Assembly: GCA_963971405.1 (NCBI GenBank)
Contig: OZ020487.1
Coordinates: 38,537,039-38,601,038, forward strand
Direction: 5' to 3'
DNA: 64,000 bases
DNA from: Psococerastis gibbosa
Taxonomy: Eukaryota; Arthropoda; Insecta; Psocodea; Psocidae
Made by a program: the position numbers and the translations under genes. Below the pieces are notes generated by a model. That model saw nothing but the letters and a program-made list of their open reading frames with translations. It had not been told where the DNA came from and made no database searches. Of this stretch, positions 22,341-35,600 are shown piece by piece (position 1 is the first letter of the stretch; each line of letters begins with the position of its first letter).

Positions 22341-22584
22341 TGAGAATGGTGTTATATTATTTAACAAAGGGTTAGTTGGACTTACATTGTCTGCTGTGTT
22401 AATTGTCATTAGAGGTAGAGCTTCATAGTCATCGTCGAACAATTAGGGAGGAGCCATTGTTAGGGGAAGGGGGCGACGTTTCGGGAACCCCAGTCATCAG
22501 GCTTAGTCCTGAGGACTGATGAGTGATGGCTTAGTCTTGATAATTACACAAACTGTTTTCAGACACTTATTGACACTGTTTCTG

Positions 22585-22780
22585 TCAGGAGTAGTGGTAC
22601 AGACTCCGACTTTCACACGAAAGGTCAACGATTCGAGCCTCACACTTGCTACATTTTCTGGCCATGCTTCGGAGGGCATGTAAAGCAGGCGGTCCCGGGT
22701 CTTCCTAGTCGACTGTAAGAGAGGGCTTTATAGCCCTAACTCCGCTAGGTTGGCTTAGTAATAGAACAAAAAGTCAATAT
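22585..22780 (+). repeat. SINE-A, near full-length copy
   Basis: tRNA-like head (AGTAGTGGTACAGACTCCG as A-box region, GATTCGAGCCTC as B box), body with GGAGGGCATGTAAAGCAGGC and GGTCCCGGG, tail CCGCTAGGTTGGCTTAGTAA then ATAGAACAAAAAGTC. Confidence 0.75.
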
Positions 22781-23548
22781 TTATTTATTATTTATTTTAT
22801 TTTGTACTGCTCTGACCGTTGGCATGTATTCACGTATCTATTCTACAAGTTGCGGGCAAGCAAGCTTTACTGACATATTATGGCGAGCCTGAGAAAGGCT
22901 TCAATCAGGTTAGTACTATGATGTTCAAGAGTTGTTTTTTTGTTTTTGCTTCTGCTTAGAAGGCTGCAGCTGGAGTACACATTTAAAAGGAATACATTCC
23001 AATATTAAGAAACTACAGAAAAGGGATTCCAAAGATATACAGCGAAAAAACTGAAACAACACCCCAGAATTTTCAAACAAATATACGTGCAAGAAGATAT
23101 ATGTAGTTTAGTTGAAACTGTTCCAGATGAATTCGGGCAAATTCACAAGTTGTGTTTTCCTCGGTAACTTTGAGACACCGTATGCCTTTGAAACACAATT
23201 GGTACTCAAGCCAGCTCTTGGAACCTTTTGCCGGTGATTCAGGCTACAAACCATCCTTTAGAGAAATCGTCAAAGTTTTGCTGACTCCTACCTGACAACT
23301 CGCATGTAGCGAGAAGACCTACCCAAAAATCGAGACTTACCGGTAGTTACGGTGTCGCGATCTAATTGTTCTTCTAGCTCGCTGCCTTCCGCATGCCAGG
23401 TACCTTACACCCACCACTTGCCCCTGCTAGGCAACCAGAACAACCTTGAAGCCCCTGAAGATCAACTCATCCTAGTGACCACATAGACGACCGCTCGTAC
23501 CTACGGACCGTCCAAGAGCCAGGCTCCACCCAGATCTAACTAGGGCAG

Positions 23549-23555
23549 TATATAA
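23549..23555 (+). promoter_or_regulatory. TATA box of the cuticular protein gene
   Basis: TATATAA located 64 bp before the ATG at 23613. Transcription is expected to begin near 23579, giving a leader of about 35 nt. Nothing else nearby competes as a core promoter. Confidence 0.65.
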
Positions 23556-23612
23556 CACAAGTGCAGTACTCCCTATACCGCACTACCCGAACTTAACTCA
23601 ACGTGCACCATT

Positions 23613-23618
23613 ATGAAG
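23613..23618 (+). CDS. Cuticular protein exon 1 (two codons)
   Basis: ATGAAG followed by GTGAGT. A first exon holding just Met-Lys or Met-x-x is common in insect and crustacean cuticle protein genes; the intron then splits the signal peptide. Confidence 0.88.
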
Positions 23619-26600
23619 GTGAGTGTTTGCAGACCGAATTGGATTAAAGTGTTGTTTTATTTGTTTATTGATTAAAAGTGGTTTTTTCGGGCTTTTAGTA
23701 CATACTTTATTCTTTTTTTTTTTTAAATTCCGATACAAATTCAATTATAATAAAGTATTAGTGAAGTGTTACAGTTTAAAGTGGATGGTATATAATGGGC
23801 CGAAGTAAATCCCTGCTACTTCGAAGTGTCGATGCGTGTAGGAATATATTCAGTAAAAATTGAAACAAAAGTCCTCCCGAGATTAGAAACTGGAAAAATA
23901 AATGAGAACGGGACTTGAACCCAAGTATATGCCGAGCCGGGGCAGCGTGCTAACCTAAAAGCTCTTCCTACTCCTATAAATAAGGAAACTGGGTAGTTAA
24001 GCTTCAGTGGGGAGGGGGCTATAGCGAGCGAAAGGAAAAAATAATAATACCTCATAAGAAATTTATGATACTTGGGAAAATAATATGAAATAAATAACAT
24101 CTGAAAATGGCGCAAAATATCAGTTTATTCTATGTTGGTGGCCGTATGCGATTTATCGTTTCATTAATTTCTTACAATTTCCTTCAGCGACATTTTGTTT
24201 TAATGGAATGGGGGGGGGGGGGTGTGTACTGGAAGACTTGTTGCCCATGGTGGTGAAATCCCAAGTCCAGGGGCCGTTCATACTATTTTCAGTGGTGCTT
24301 TACTTCTGTGGTGTGGAGTAGATTAGACACTCACTTATTTTTTTTCGGATTTATCTCCTGTAGATCAAGAATAAACCAAGCAAATGACGTCTGTAGTATT
24401 ATTTTAAAATCTATTTAATTTCGATCCCCACTAGGCACTAGGTAAGGAGTGTCGTGTCTACTTCCAAGGCAACGTGGTTTACCTACCTGAGTTTATCGTA
24501 TACCGGCACAGCCAGTGGGTAGTTTATTAGTCTTGTTCTTATGCCGACAACTCAAGAGACATTTTAATAAAAAATTTAAGTTACAAGTACCGTTGGTAAT
24601 TAAATTAGAGCTAATGTTTATCCAGGCTAAATGTGGCGGCAAACTTATTTTTGTTGAGATACTTAAAGAAAAAACAATTTTCTCAATTTACTTTGGCACC
24701 GTTATGATATTTTTAAAAAAATCTCCCGGGCCACCATTAGATCTTCGAGGCAGGGCCGTAACCTGATTTTTTTAGAAGGGGTTGCGACCCTATGCTAGGT
24801 AGAGAAATGTCGCACGTCTGGAAGGTTCGATTTTTTGAATTGCAGTCCCCCCCCCCCCCGGCTTCGAGGTGTGTAATACTGAAGCATTTGCGTGCAGGTA
24901 CTTGTAGTATTTGTATGCACAGCTCAGCAGGAACAGTAGTTTAGTACATATTACATATCGCATATCGTGCCACCCAACTCCCAAGCGTGCCATTTGTTAC
25001 AATAAATGTAATATGAAAACGTATAATTATTAAAATAAATACAACGAATGCTTCATTGATAGTAATGCAAAAATAAAATAAAAATAAATATTGACTTTTT
25101 TTGTTCTATTACTAAGCCAACCTAGCGGAGTTAGGGCTGTAAGGCCCTCTCTTACACTCAAATAGGAATCCCCGGGACCGCCTGCTTTACATGCCCTCCG
25201 AAGAAAATTTAGCAAGTGTGGGACTCGAACCAACAACCTTTCAGGTGAAAGTTGGAGTCTGTACCACTACTCTACATGTCCTGACCAAGCAAGCCTGTCT
25301 GTCACGCACTGTCACGGCCAAACAAGACTATACACGTAAAATACAAATGTTTGTAAAGGCAGTAGAATGTCGTCGTAATTTTCAGGCTGATCTAACGACT
25401 ATAATAGCCAATCCAACGTACCCGAATACGGCCTTTTGTAGTACCATTAAACATGAACTTAGATAAGAATCCGGTCTGAACGCGACTTGATCCTATTTAC
25501 GATAAACTACATAGGCCCGGTGCATCAAGGCGAATTCAACACCGCAGTCATGCAGGGAAATCCATTATTGGAGCTGGCGAAAAAGGTTTACTACAGAACG
25601 CTGCACGTGCGCTAAGCTGACGTTAGGGCTTGACTTGCCAAAACCGTTGTCTTAAGCGGCCCCTACACCGTCAGTAATAATGGCATTACCTTATCAAGAT
25701 GACAGTAATAATGATCGTGTAAGGTGGACAAAGTGTGGAATGACGAAAAATAATGATGTGGATCCGGATTTTCTGATCACAGCTCCATCACTACTGAATA
25801 GTAATGACATTACTGATAATGTCATTAGTATTGACCGTGTAGGGGCCACTTTAGACCCCTTCATATCAGGGATTACAAAAACACTTGCAGTTTTCCCCAC
25901 TGTTGTCCCCCCCCCCCTGCAAATACTTTATCCTTTTTTTCTCTCCCGTTTTTTTTCTTCTCCATTTAATTTTAAGTACTTATGAATAATATAATTTTTT
26001 TTAGGGTTAGCATGAAAACAAGACTTTATAGTCTTCTTGTTCGCCTTTTGGTATTTCAATAGTCGTTTCAATTCAATTCAATTATAACACTTGTGATTTC
26101 TCTGCAGGTCATAGTGCTGCTGGCCCTCGTGGCATCAGCAGTCGGTCACTGGGACCCTGAACTCGAACATCACCTGGCGAATTGCCACCATCCCCCTGGC
26201 TACCACACCAGCGAACTTGCTGAGCTTGCACTCCACAGCCAGTCTATTAGCCCAATAGTAGCTGATTACCTCACAGGACACAAGGTAAGCTTTATTGTGA
26301 CAGTGAGGCCAACGTTAAGGCGTGTATTTTAAAAGAGTGCATAAACTGCGCCAGTTTTTTTGTTTTGCAATATTGGTAGCCTATGCCATGTAAAACGGCA
26401 GACCAGAAAAGAAGAATATTGATGACAAATGTAGAAACAAAGGAATCATTGAATAAGATAGTAATTTTTGTTTATTAAGCTTTTTATTTATTAATGAATC
26501 TGCCCCCCACCCCCAATTTTGTAAGTCTGTTTTAAGTCAACTACGTTATATTTTAATCGATAGTAAATACGTTTATTCTACAATGACCCCCCCCCCCCCA

Positions 26601-29600
26601 AATGAGGTGGATCCGTCAGTCATACTTAGTGCTGAATCTATTTCCATGTATATTTTACGTATATTACGTATATTATGCGTTGACAATACATTTAATTCAT
26701 TCATTCAAGTCCGCAAGAGGGGAGTTAGCTTACCTGAAAATAAATGAAATTATAATAAGCACAAGCAGTAAAGAGAATCCATAAAATTATATAAAAAACT
26801 AGTAGGTATACTAAAAGTGGATATGAAATCTACATATTATTGGAAATAAAATTAGGAACCAAAAGCAGACAATAAGTTAAGTCAGTGGGGATGGGACGGG
26901 AGGAGGGGGAGGGAGCATTTTTTTTTAGAAGTATCACCTAAGTAGTAAAAAAAAAAAATAATAATAATAATGAAATTTGATTGGTTGATTTTCCTTTTAT
27001 ATTTTCACATTATTAATATTTTCACAAAGCTAAAACAGTCAATGTTAAATATATTACTAAACAAGTATATTACCAATTTTGGTAAAAAATCCAGACTCAG
27101 TAACTTATGCAATACACCTATTAGTCTCAATTAAATGAGTACGCGCTGCCCTTACAATGACTGCAATTTACACAATTACGTTTACATATTCTCATGATAT
27201 AGTATTGTTCAAGAACGACATTAAAATTGCAAACACATAAATGGTCAATGACTGGAACAGCATTAAGATCTCCAGCAGTCAAGGGCGTCTAATCAGTGAT
27301 CCAATTTGTTCGCGGAAGTTAAACCTTGATTCTATGCAGCCATAAAAGGTACCTATCGTCAGTCCTTTCACATTTTAATTATTAGAAAGTATTCATTGCT
27401 ACATATTATGAGGTTTAAACTGTAATGGAAACAAAATTGAAATGAAACGTTGCGGAAATGAAAGCAAATTAATACTACTATAATGCAGGGTAGTTTATAA
27501 ACTACCGTAAAATGAATATTACATAACCAATATAATTACAGCACACCTGTAGATTTATATAAAAAATAACTTATAACATTCCTTAAAACAACGTATTATG
27601 TTGGTGGCCAAACATATTACGGCAATCCTTAAGAACCGGTCCGAGTTTACTCGAACATGCTTTCCAATTTATCAAAATTAGTAGAGTAGAAAATGAGTAA
27701 TTTCATGGTAAATAATTTTCCTATGGTTAAATTTCCGATACATCGGGGGGGGGGGGGGGGGGTTGTCCACCTGACGTCACTGGAGGTGAGGTAAATTCTA
27801 GATAGGTCAGACCAACACATTACCACACAGCAATACTGGCAGGGCACGCAATACATTTGAGCGTGAATTTTCTATCATTTTTTTCAAAAAAACATTTTTT
27901 TTTACAAACCAAATACTTTTCTGGGAAAGAAACCTGTCCGGTTTCGTTACTCAATTTAACACCTAAAACATGCCTGAAGGTAGAAATCATCGATAGAAAG
28001 GTTTCGCAGAAAAATTATTTTTTAGTCATTCTTCATTAAAATTTAGTTATTTTTATTTTTTTACCCCCAGAAGCAACCTATCAAGGGGCAAGCGACCCCC
28101 CGCATTTCGTTATCATTAATAACGACTACAATATATGTGAATTTAAAAGAAATCGTTTTTTAGACGTTTTTTTTTTAGTTTTTTCAGAATAAAACCCCCC
28201 CAAATTAAGTTAGCCCTAAATAATAAAAAATTGTTCCGAGGTATGATTTTTGTAAACCTACATGCAAAGTTTCATCAAAATCGACCGAGTAGTTTGCCCG
28301 GAAATCGACGCACAGACAGACAGACAGACAGACAGACAGAGTGACAGACAGACATTTCGTAAAAACCACTTTTTTGGGTTCCTGGGACCTCAAAACGTGT
28401 AAATCCGTTGAAATCTCGGAATCGAAAATTTCGACCATCACAAAGCTTTCCTTATACTACGTATAAATTGGAAAGCAAAAATTACTTGGTTTTGTTGCAC
28501 AATGGCAATAAATAAATAATTAAAAAAATATAATATAATAAATATAATAAGCGAATCTGAGTTACTAGTGCTAGTAGGCCACTTGCACTCTACTGGGCCA
28601 GAAATAAACAATACGAAGAAGAAATCTGCTAGAAGTCAAGAATACATAATCACATATACAGTATTTGATATGATGGGATTACTTTCGTGAAATTTCTTCA
28701 TCTCGTTAAATGCTAAATCGGCTTCGGTGGCATAGTGACAGAGTGCTTGTCCCTACACACCATGCGAATCAACAAATGATATTGGCTATGGAAATACACC
28801 AATTAAATAACCGGTCCGAGTTTACTCGAACATGCTTTCCAATTTATCAACATTAGTAGATCTTCTTCTTCTTCAGCCAACGCCCGTCCTTAGCTGGTAG
28901 GCCATTTGACGCACATTAGTAGATAGAGAATATGAGTAATTTCATGGTAAATAATCTTCCAGTGGTTAAATTTCCGTTATTTCAGGGGGGGGGGGGTTGT
29001 CCACCTGACGTCACTGGAAGTGAGATAAATTCTAGAAAGGTCAGACCAACACATTAATTACCACACAGCAATATTTGCGGGGCACACAATGCATTTGAGC
29101 GCGAATTTTCTAACATTTTTTCAAAAAATAATGTTTTGTGCAAAGCCAAATATTTTTTGGGAAAGCATCCAATGCGGTTTCGTTACTCAATTTAACACCT
29201 AAAACATACCTGAAGGTAGAAATCATCGATAGAAAGGTTTCGCAGAAAAATTATTTTTTAGTCATTTTTCATTAAAATTTACATATTTTTATTTTTTTAC
29301 CCCCCGAAGCAAACTATCAAGGGGCAAGTGACCCCTCGCATTTTATCAACATTAATAACAACAACAATATATGAGAATTTAAAAGAAATCGTTGGAGCCG
29401 TTTTCGGGAAATAATTTTTTTAGACGTTTTTTTTTAGTTTTTTGAGAATAAAACCCCCCCAAATTGAGTTAACCCCAAATAAAAAAAAATTATCCCGAGG
29501 TATGATTTTTGTGAACCTACATGCCGAATTTCATCAAAATCGATCGAGTAGTTTGCCCGGAAATCAACGAACAGACAGACAGACAAACATTTCGTAAAAA

Positions 29601-32600
29601 CCACTTTTTTTGGTTCCTGGGACCTTAAAACGTGTAAATCCATTGAAATCTCGGAATCGAAAATTTCGACCGTCACAAAGCTTTCCTTATACTACGTATA
29701 AATTGAAAGCAATAATAATTAATCAATTAATACAATGTAATTGTAATCATTTAAAATAAAATAATTATTAATCAATTAATACAATGTAATTGTAATCATT
29801 TAAAATAATAAATCAAAAGATACAAATTGAGTAAGATGCATGACGCCATTACATTTATTGTATTGTATCGCATGGTACTTAGTTGACTGAAGAGGTTATT
29901 CGGATACATACATTAACATAAATAATTAGATTACTCGTGACTTCGTGGTATTTCATATTAATAAACAAAAAATAACAAAAACTTTTAGTTTTAGAAAAAC
30001 TTGTTATAACAACCCGAATTAGTAAAACCCAAATAATCATTTGCATCTTCTCCTCGAGTTGAGCAAGTCTCAAATCGCAGATAAGGTGTAACTGTGCTAG
30101 TGGGTTTCCCTATGTAGATGGCAGTTCTTGCCGAAAGCGCTCAGGGTTTTATACTAACACAAGTGGGTTTCTTAGACAAAGTTAATTTCTTAACGATTAT
30201 TTGGGTTTTACTAATTCGGGTTGTTATAACAAGTTTTTCTAAAACTCTAAGTTTTTGTTATTTTTTGTTTAATACATACATTAAATTGTTTGCATGCAAT
30301 TAATCCCAATAAGGGGTGAGGATTGGTAGAGGATATTCTTCCTTGACCGCTGCTCTATATGGGATCTTGTGGTCAGCAACACACCCAGCACTCCAGTAGC
30401 CCCGTTTTCCCCTGCCTATGAAAGCAAGGTATCCTGTAAAGTTGGGCGAACCCAGGCCAGGTGCAATGTTTTTCCGTTTTTGATCGAGTTACCAATCTCA
30501 ACCCTCCGTTTCATTGCCCAGTTCTGTACCCATTGGACTATTCCTCATCATCAGACAACAGTAACTATCCAAATTCGATGGCAAGGTGGTAGCGTGTTAG
30601 TAAACGTACTTGTGCGAGTCTTAACAAGCCATGCGATCGGAGACGTATCGTAACTCAACCTACAGAGGCGACTGAAGAGGTCAATCGGATACATTCATTA
30701 AATTGTTTGTATTCGATTAACCTTTTTTTTTTTAATACTCACAAACACGCTGATGTAACGACATTTTATTCTGTGGAATAAGACCAGTTTTATTTTCTAG
30801 CTAAAAAAAAAATATATAAAAAAATAGTTCTGTCATGTAATGTCACTCAGCGACACCATCATTAGCCAATACAGGCGTGTTAATAATAATAATAGCAGTA
30901 CGAGGGGCAGTCCAGAAGTTCGTAGCCTAGCCTAGAAGGTGAACCGCTAAAAAAAGGTTTGCCTACTTTATGCTTCATGAACATAATTTTACAAAGGCTC
31001 ATCTTTGTGATAACTTTCTATAAATATTTAATATTAAATATAAGATAATGAATAATGCACGCCCCTGCTATACATTGGTAGAAGCCAGTACCGTCCAGTG
31101 TTCCTTTCCGATACTTTTCAAGTGATTGCGGGAAAGTGCTTTATTATTCAGCAACGCTGTAACGGCTAATTCCTAAGTATTGACCATGGCAATGAGCTAC
31201 CGAACCAAATGCCACCTGAATTGATCCAATTTCCCGTTAATCATGGTTATCTTCAGGGACCCCCAAAATGGAATCTTACAAATGGGTGCAATGCCTCCCC
31301 GCCCAGGTCCAGATTTGGAGAAGGGTCACCTCCTCGCTTGCATCACGTAATTGTGGGTTTTCAACGTCTTCGGGCGCGACCTTCGTCGTCCGAATTTACA
31401 CCTAGTTATGCCCACTCCTCGGACGACAACACGCGACACCTGGGTCAAGGCCTTTTCAGTTTTCACAAATTCCCTTTCTCCCACAAAATTAAGTCTTTAT
31501 TGATCTGGAAACCGCTTGCGCCTGCCGCAGGCGGCCGCTCAGTCTCAGAAAGAGGAGTTATTAACCTTTGGTAGTTTTGTTTTACACAACGCTAGTTTTC
31601 GTTTAACAGTATTCAAGTATTACTGTATTTTTTAGTAGGAAGGTTCATGCCGAAAATAAAATAGGTGACATTTCAAAGCCTTTTTTCCTCATTTGTAACT
31701 TGGGTTTGTAATGAATTTATAAATAATACTAACTTATAGGCTACTTAATACTTGAGGACGTTTTAAAGACTATTTATTCAAACCAAATTAATAAGAAAAT
31801 TGAATTTCATTAATTCTGTCTGGATGAAAATTGGCCTAAATCGCCCATAAAATCCCTTCAAATTTGATAATACAATAATACATGTATGAAACCTGTCTAC
31901 ATACCACAATAATACATAATTGTAAGTGGAGCAATGTTTATTTCAATCCAAAATCGGAGATTTAACGCCAGCATGTCTATCGTCTATCCGTTACCTTAAC
32001 AGCGATTTAATACAATGCAGCATTATACGGTACGGTATTTAATACTGTCATTAAACTAACTTATGTTGAGAAGGCAACACCTCCTCGTGATACCGAAATT
32101 GAGGATTTCGGTAAACAACGATTGCCTATATTACAAGGATGTACAGTAGACCGGCGTAGGACGAAAACAAATAATAAATGCAAAGTTGATAACAATGGCG
32201 CGTGGACAGTGAGAACCTGTTCGTACGTACCAGAGGTGAAGGTACGAGCCTGAATCAGGGGACGGCTTGGTCAAGCGAGGTATATAATTACATCATTGCG
32301 AGCACTTAACTGCCTAAAGGTTCCAGTGATAAAAAATGGTTGCATTCCTCGCAGAGCAAGTTTCTTAATTTTGTTGTCTGATTAATTAAGTAGAGCGTGA
32401 TTGCAAACACGCATATCGACACTTGAAATGCATGCGTGAGTCTAACGAGGGCTTTCAGGTGTCTGTGGTAGACAAGAAGGCATTTACAAATGGCGCGACG
32501 TTAACAATTACTCTTGGGGTATTTTAAGATCTCATGTTATCATACGATAACAAGAGGTACAAAGTACTTATTTAATATTTAACATGCATACATACAGAGG

Positions 32601-35600
32601 AATTAGGGAAAAAAGACATGGGAAAATGGACAGAAATAGGATTCGAACCCTGAGGCTCTACCGTGCCGGGGTGGTGGGCTGACCACTGCGGTATCAAATT
32701 CGGACTACCTTTCTTCAATTACATTCGGCCATAAAAATGATGTTTCCATGTCATTTGAGCCAAGGCTATATAAATGAGGAGGAAAATTAATATGGGTTCT
32801 ATCACAAAAAAATTCTTATTAAACCGTTGAGTAATAAAATCCTTCGGTCAGTGGAAAATTTTCCTCTGCTATTACACAGTAATGGATCCTTGAAAAAGTT
32901 CCCATAATTTGCATAATTCGAGAGCAATTTGCATAGTGAGTAGCCTCCGATTCTTTGGGGAGGGAAGCGCCCAATTTCCCTTACTGCTTACGCCCCCAAA
33001 TGACAGAAATCAGGGATCAGGCCTTGCGATTGTACGATTTTGTGGTGCCCCTCTCAACTTCTTACTAAGGCGATTACAATTGCAAACATTTAATAAGTAG
33101 GGCAATGACAATGTTGGTACTCATATATGGGAAAGTAAAGGGACTGACTTGTTCCATTTGCCAACTTGATTGTTATACCAGCGCGAGCTGTATAACATTG
33201 GATATGTGAGCTACCAGATTCAAGAAAAAATCGCACCGGGAGGTGAACTGGTTACGTCCCACACCAGACATGCACTGCACTGTTATGGTCGTCGAGACAT
33301 GCAAAGAAAACAGATTAAAGAATATTGCACATAAATTAGTGAGTGATTGGCCATACCGTCCACGCCACTCCTCTTAAGGACGTTGCTTCACTGACCAGAC
33401 TCTTGTCTTGTGGCTAAATTGGAGTAGTCTGCATTTACAGTATTTACAAGGAGGGCCTTCACAAAACCAGATCCTTGACCCATCGATATATAGTTAATAG
33501 AACCACTCCTTTTAACTAAAATGTCCTGAACTTTATTTCAATGAACCATTCACGCGACAATGACCTCTACGACTTTCAAAATATTAAATTTATACCAGAA
33601 GATGATATTAACATTTTTTTTCGTAGATTTCAATCATGTTTGCATAAGTTGCGTATACAAAATAGTATGGTATTGTAGATTAATACACCAGTACCATATG
33701 TTTATCAAATATTATAAATCAAAATGTTTTGACAGTGCATTTGCATTTTAAAGTTGCATGTGCGGACATGATACATATATCTTATCTTATACATGGATCG
33801 GACAGTTCTCTACTAGTAGATCTGAGTTTTAGTCACACTTTATTCACCACTACAACATCCACTTATGTCACTTATTATGCGACATGTTCCCCTCCCCATT
33901 TTTTTACAAGATATAAACTAGAAAACCGAAAATTGCCTTACAACTTCATAATCTTGGTTTTTTGTCAATGAGCAATACAATAACCAACCGCACCGGTCAT
34001 CAAAACCATTTTTTTTTTTTTTTTTTTTTTTTTTTAGATTGCTGACTCCAGTCTTGAACTATCCTCCGGGCTGTCTTCATTCGCCTCTCATGCAGAGGGT
34101 CTACAGACAAGCTCATACCTTCCCCCTGCTGTTGGCTACACCAAGACTATCGCACAGCCCGCTTACATCTCTGCTCAGCCAGCGATTGCCAAAGTAGCGA
34201 CACCCGCCTATGCTGCGACCCCTGTCGTGCATGCCGAGTCCGTCGGCCATATTTCTGGATACGCTGCTGAAGGCCTCACCACCTATAGCTCCCCCGCCAC
34301 CATCAATACCATTGCCCAGCCCGCTGTCATCAAAACAGCCACCTCTTACGCCGCCCCCTCTTATGCGTCTTACTCGGCTCAAGATGCTCTCACGAGTTAC
34401 TTGTCAGGCGCTGCCCTAACCGGCTACTCTTCAGCTCCTGTCGTTAAAGCGGTTAACCCCTCTTACATCTCACATGCCTCTCTTGGTGGTGTCACCAGTT
34501 ACGCCTCAACACCCGTGGTTAAAACGGCCACATACACAACACCCGCTTATGCAGCATACTCTTCCGGCGCAGCACTAACTAGCTACGCTTCAGCTCCCGT
34601 TGTTAAAGCCGCCGCCTACCCCGCTCAAGCATATTCCTCTGTCGGTGCTCTCGCAAGCTACACCACTCCTGTCGTTAAGACCGCCACTTACACCGCTCCT
34701 TCATACGCATCATACACAACAGGCCAAACTGTTCAGAGCTATGCTCCTTACGCCTCACATGCAAGCACCCCAGTAGTAAAGACCATTGCTCAACCCGCTG
34801 TTGTTAAAACCGCCACTTACACCACCCCCGCTTACGCGGCTTATGGAGGTTCTTACGCGAGCACATACGGTTCAGCTTATGGAGGCTCGGCAAGTTACAG
34901 TGCTGCGGCCCCAGTAGTCAAAACTACGACTATCGCGCAACCTACGTCCTATGCATCTTACGCTAATCACGCAGTGAGTAGCTATGCAACCGCCACTCCA
35001 GTGGTTAAGGCCATTGCTCAGCCCGCCCTGGCAACGTATGCTTCTTATGCCCAACCTGCTGTTGCCGTGTCCAGCCCCGCCTATGGTGCCTATTCAGCTG
35101 GAGCAGTTCACAGTTACTCCGCTACCACCCCAGTGCTCAAGGCTGCAGCCATTGCCCAACCCGCCCTGGCAACGTACGCTTCATATGCCCAACCTGCTGT
35201 TGCCGTGTCCAGCCCCACCTATGGTGCCTATTCAGCTGGAGCAGTTCATGGTTACTCCGCTACCACCCCAGTGCTTAAGGCTGCAGCCATTGCTCAGCCC
35301 GCCCTGGCAACGTACGCTTCATACGCCCAACCTGCTGTTGCCGTGTCCAGCCCCGCCTATGGTGCCTATTCAGCTGGAGCAGTACACAGTTACTCCGCTA
35401 CCACCCCAGTGCTCAAGACAGCAGCCATTGCTCAGCCTGCCTTGGCCGTCAGCTCTGCTCCTATTTACACATCATACGCTGCTGCCCCCGTCTTGAAAGC
35501 CGCTCAGCCCTCTTATCTGGCCACTTCTCCTGCTATTGTTAAAGCTCCTGTTGCTTACGCTACTCCTGCCTATTCCGCAGCCTCATACGTTCACGCTGCC

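Larger units (their letters stand above)
15463..23520. other. Repeat-rich stretch without recognisable genes
   Basis: Apart from the listed hAT, M1, M2, D-repeat and SINE copies and the palindromes at 17.6 and 18.1-18.4 kb, I see nothing coding. A GC-rich block at 15830-15960 holds an imperfect direct repeat (GGCCTCGCGGTCACTGCTAA, then GGCCTCGCAGTCACTGCTCA). Positions 16060-17040, 19290-20270 and 22790-23500 look like unique AT-rich DNA. Confidence 0.6.
23619..26107 (+). other. Cuticular gene intron 1 (2,489 bp)
   Basis: Holds a SINE-A (25091-25283), a palindromic MITE (25658-25847) and, near 23905-23955, a tRNA-like segment (minus-strand GGGTTCAAGTCCCG). A block at 26016-26055 (GACTTTATAGTCTTCTTGTT) repeats inverted at 16362-16392. 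Long 5' introns in cuticle genes often carry enhancers, but I see no specific site. Confidence 0.6.
26285..34037 (+). other. Cuticular gene intron 2 (7,753 bp)
   Basis: Contains two D-repeats in the same orientation (27632-28476 and 28810-29710), SINE-B (30310-30450), SINE-C (30565-30720) and a tRNA-like segment at 32635-32692 (minus-strand B box GGTTCGAATCC). A near-exact AT-rich direct repeat occurs at 29710-29810. The parts at 26340-27600, 30740-32600 and 32700-34000 hold nothing I can name, apart from a TATA-like GTATATAA at 32279. Confidence 0.6.

Noticed and set aside
25200-25283. Candidate tRNA gene
   Set aside because: It has A- and B-box-like segments but no intact cloverleaf, and it continues into the repeated SINE-A body and tail.
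31209-31574. 121-codon frame in the cuticular intron
   Set aside because: No splice signals, no recognisable motif and ordinary composition apart from a GC-richer middle; probably chance.
32635-32692. Another tRNA-like segment with GGTTCGAATCC
   Set aside because: Only the B-box half is convincing; probably a SINE remnant rather than a functional tRNA.
35013-35426. CRISPR-like or satellite array
   Set aside because: The repeated units are contiguous, in frame and coding; there are no spacers.
34984-35496. 170-codon overlapping frame in the cuticle exon
   Set aside because: Shadow of the 138-bp tandem units in another frame; the main frame is supported by splicing and the RR-2 exon.
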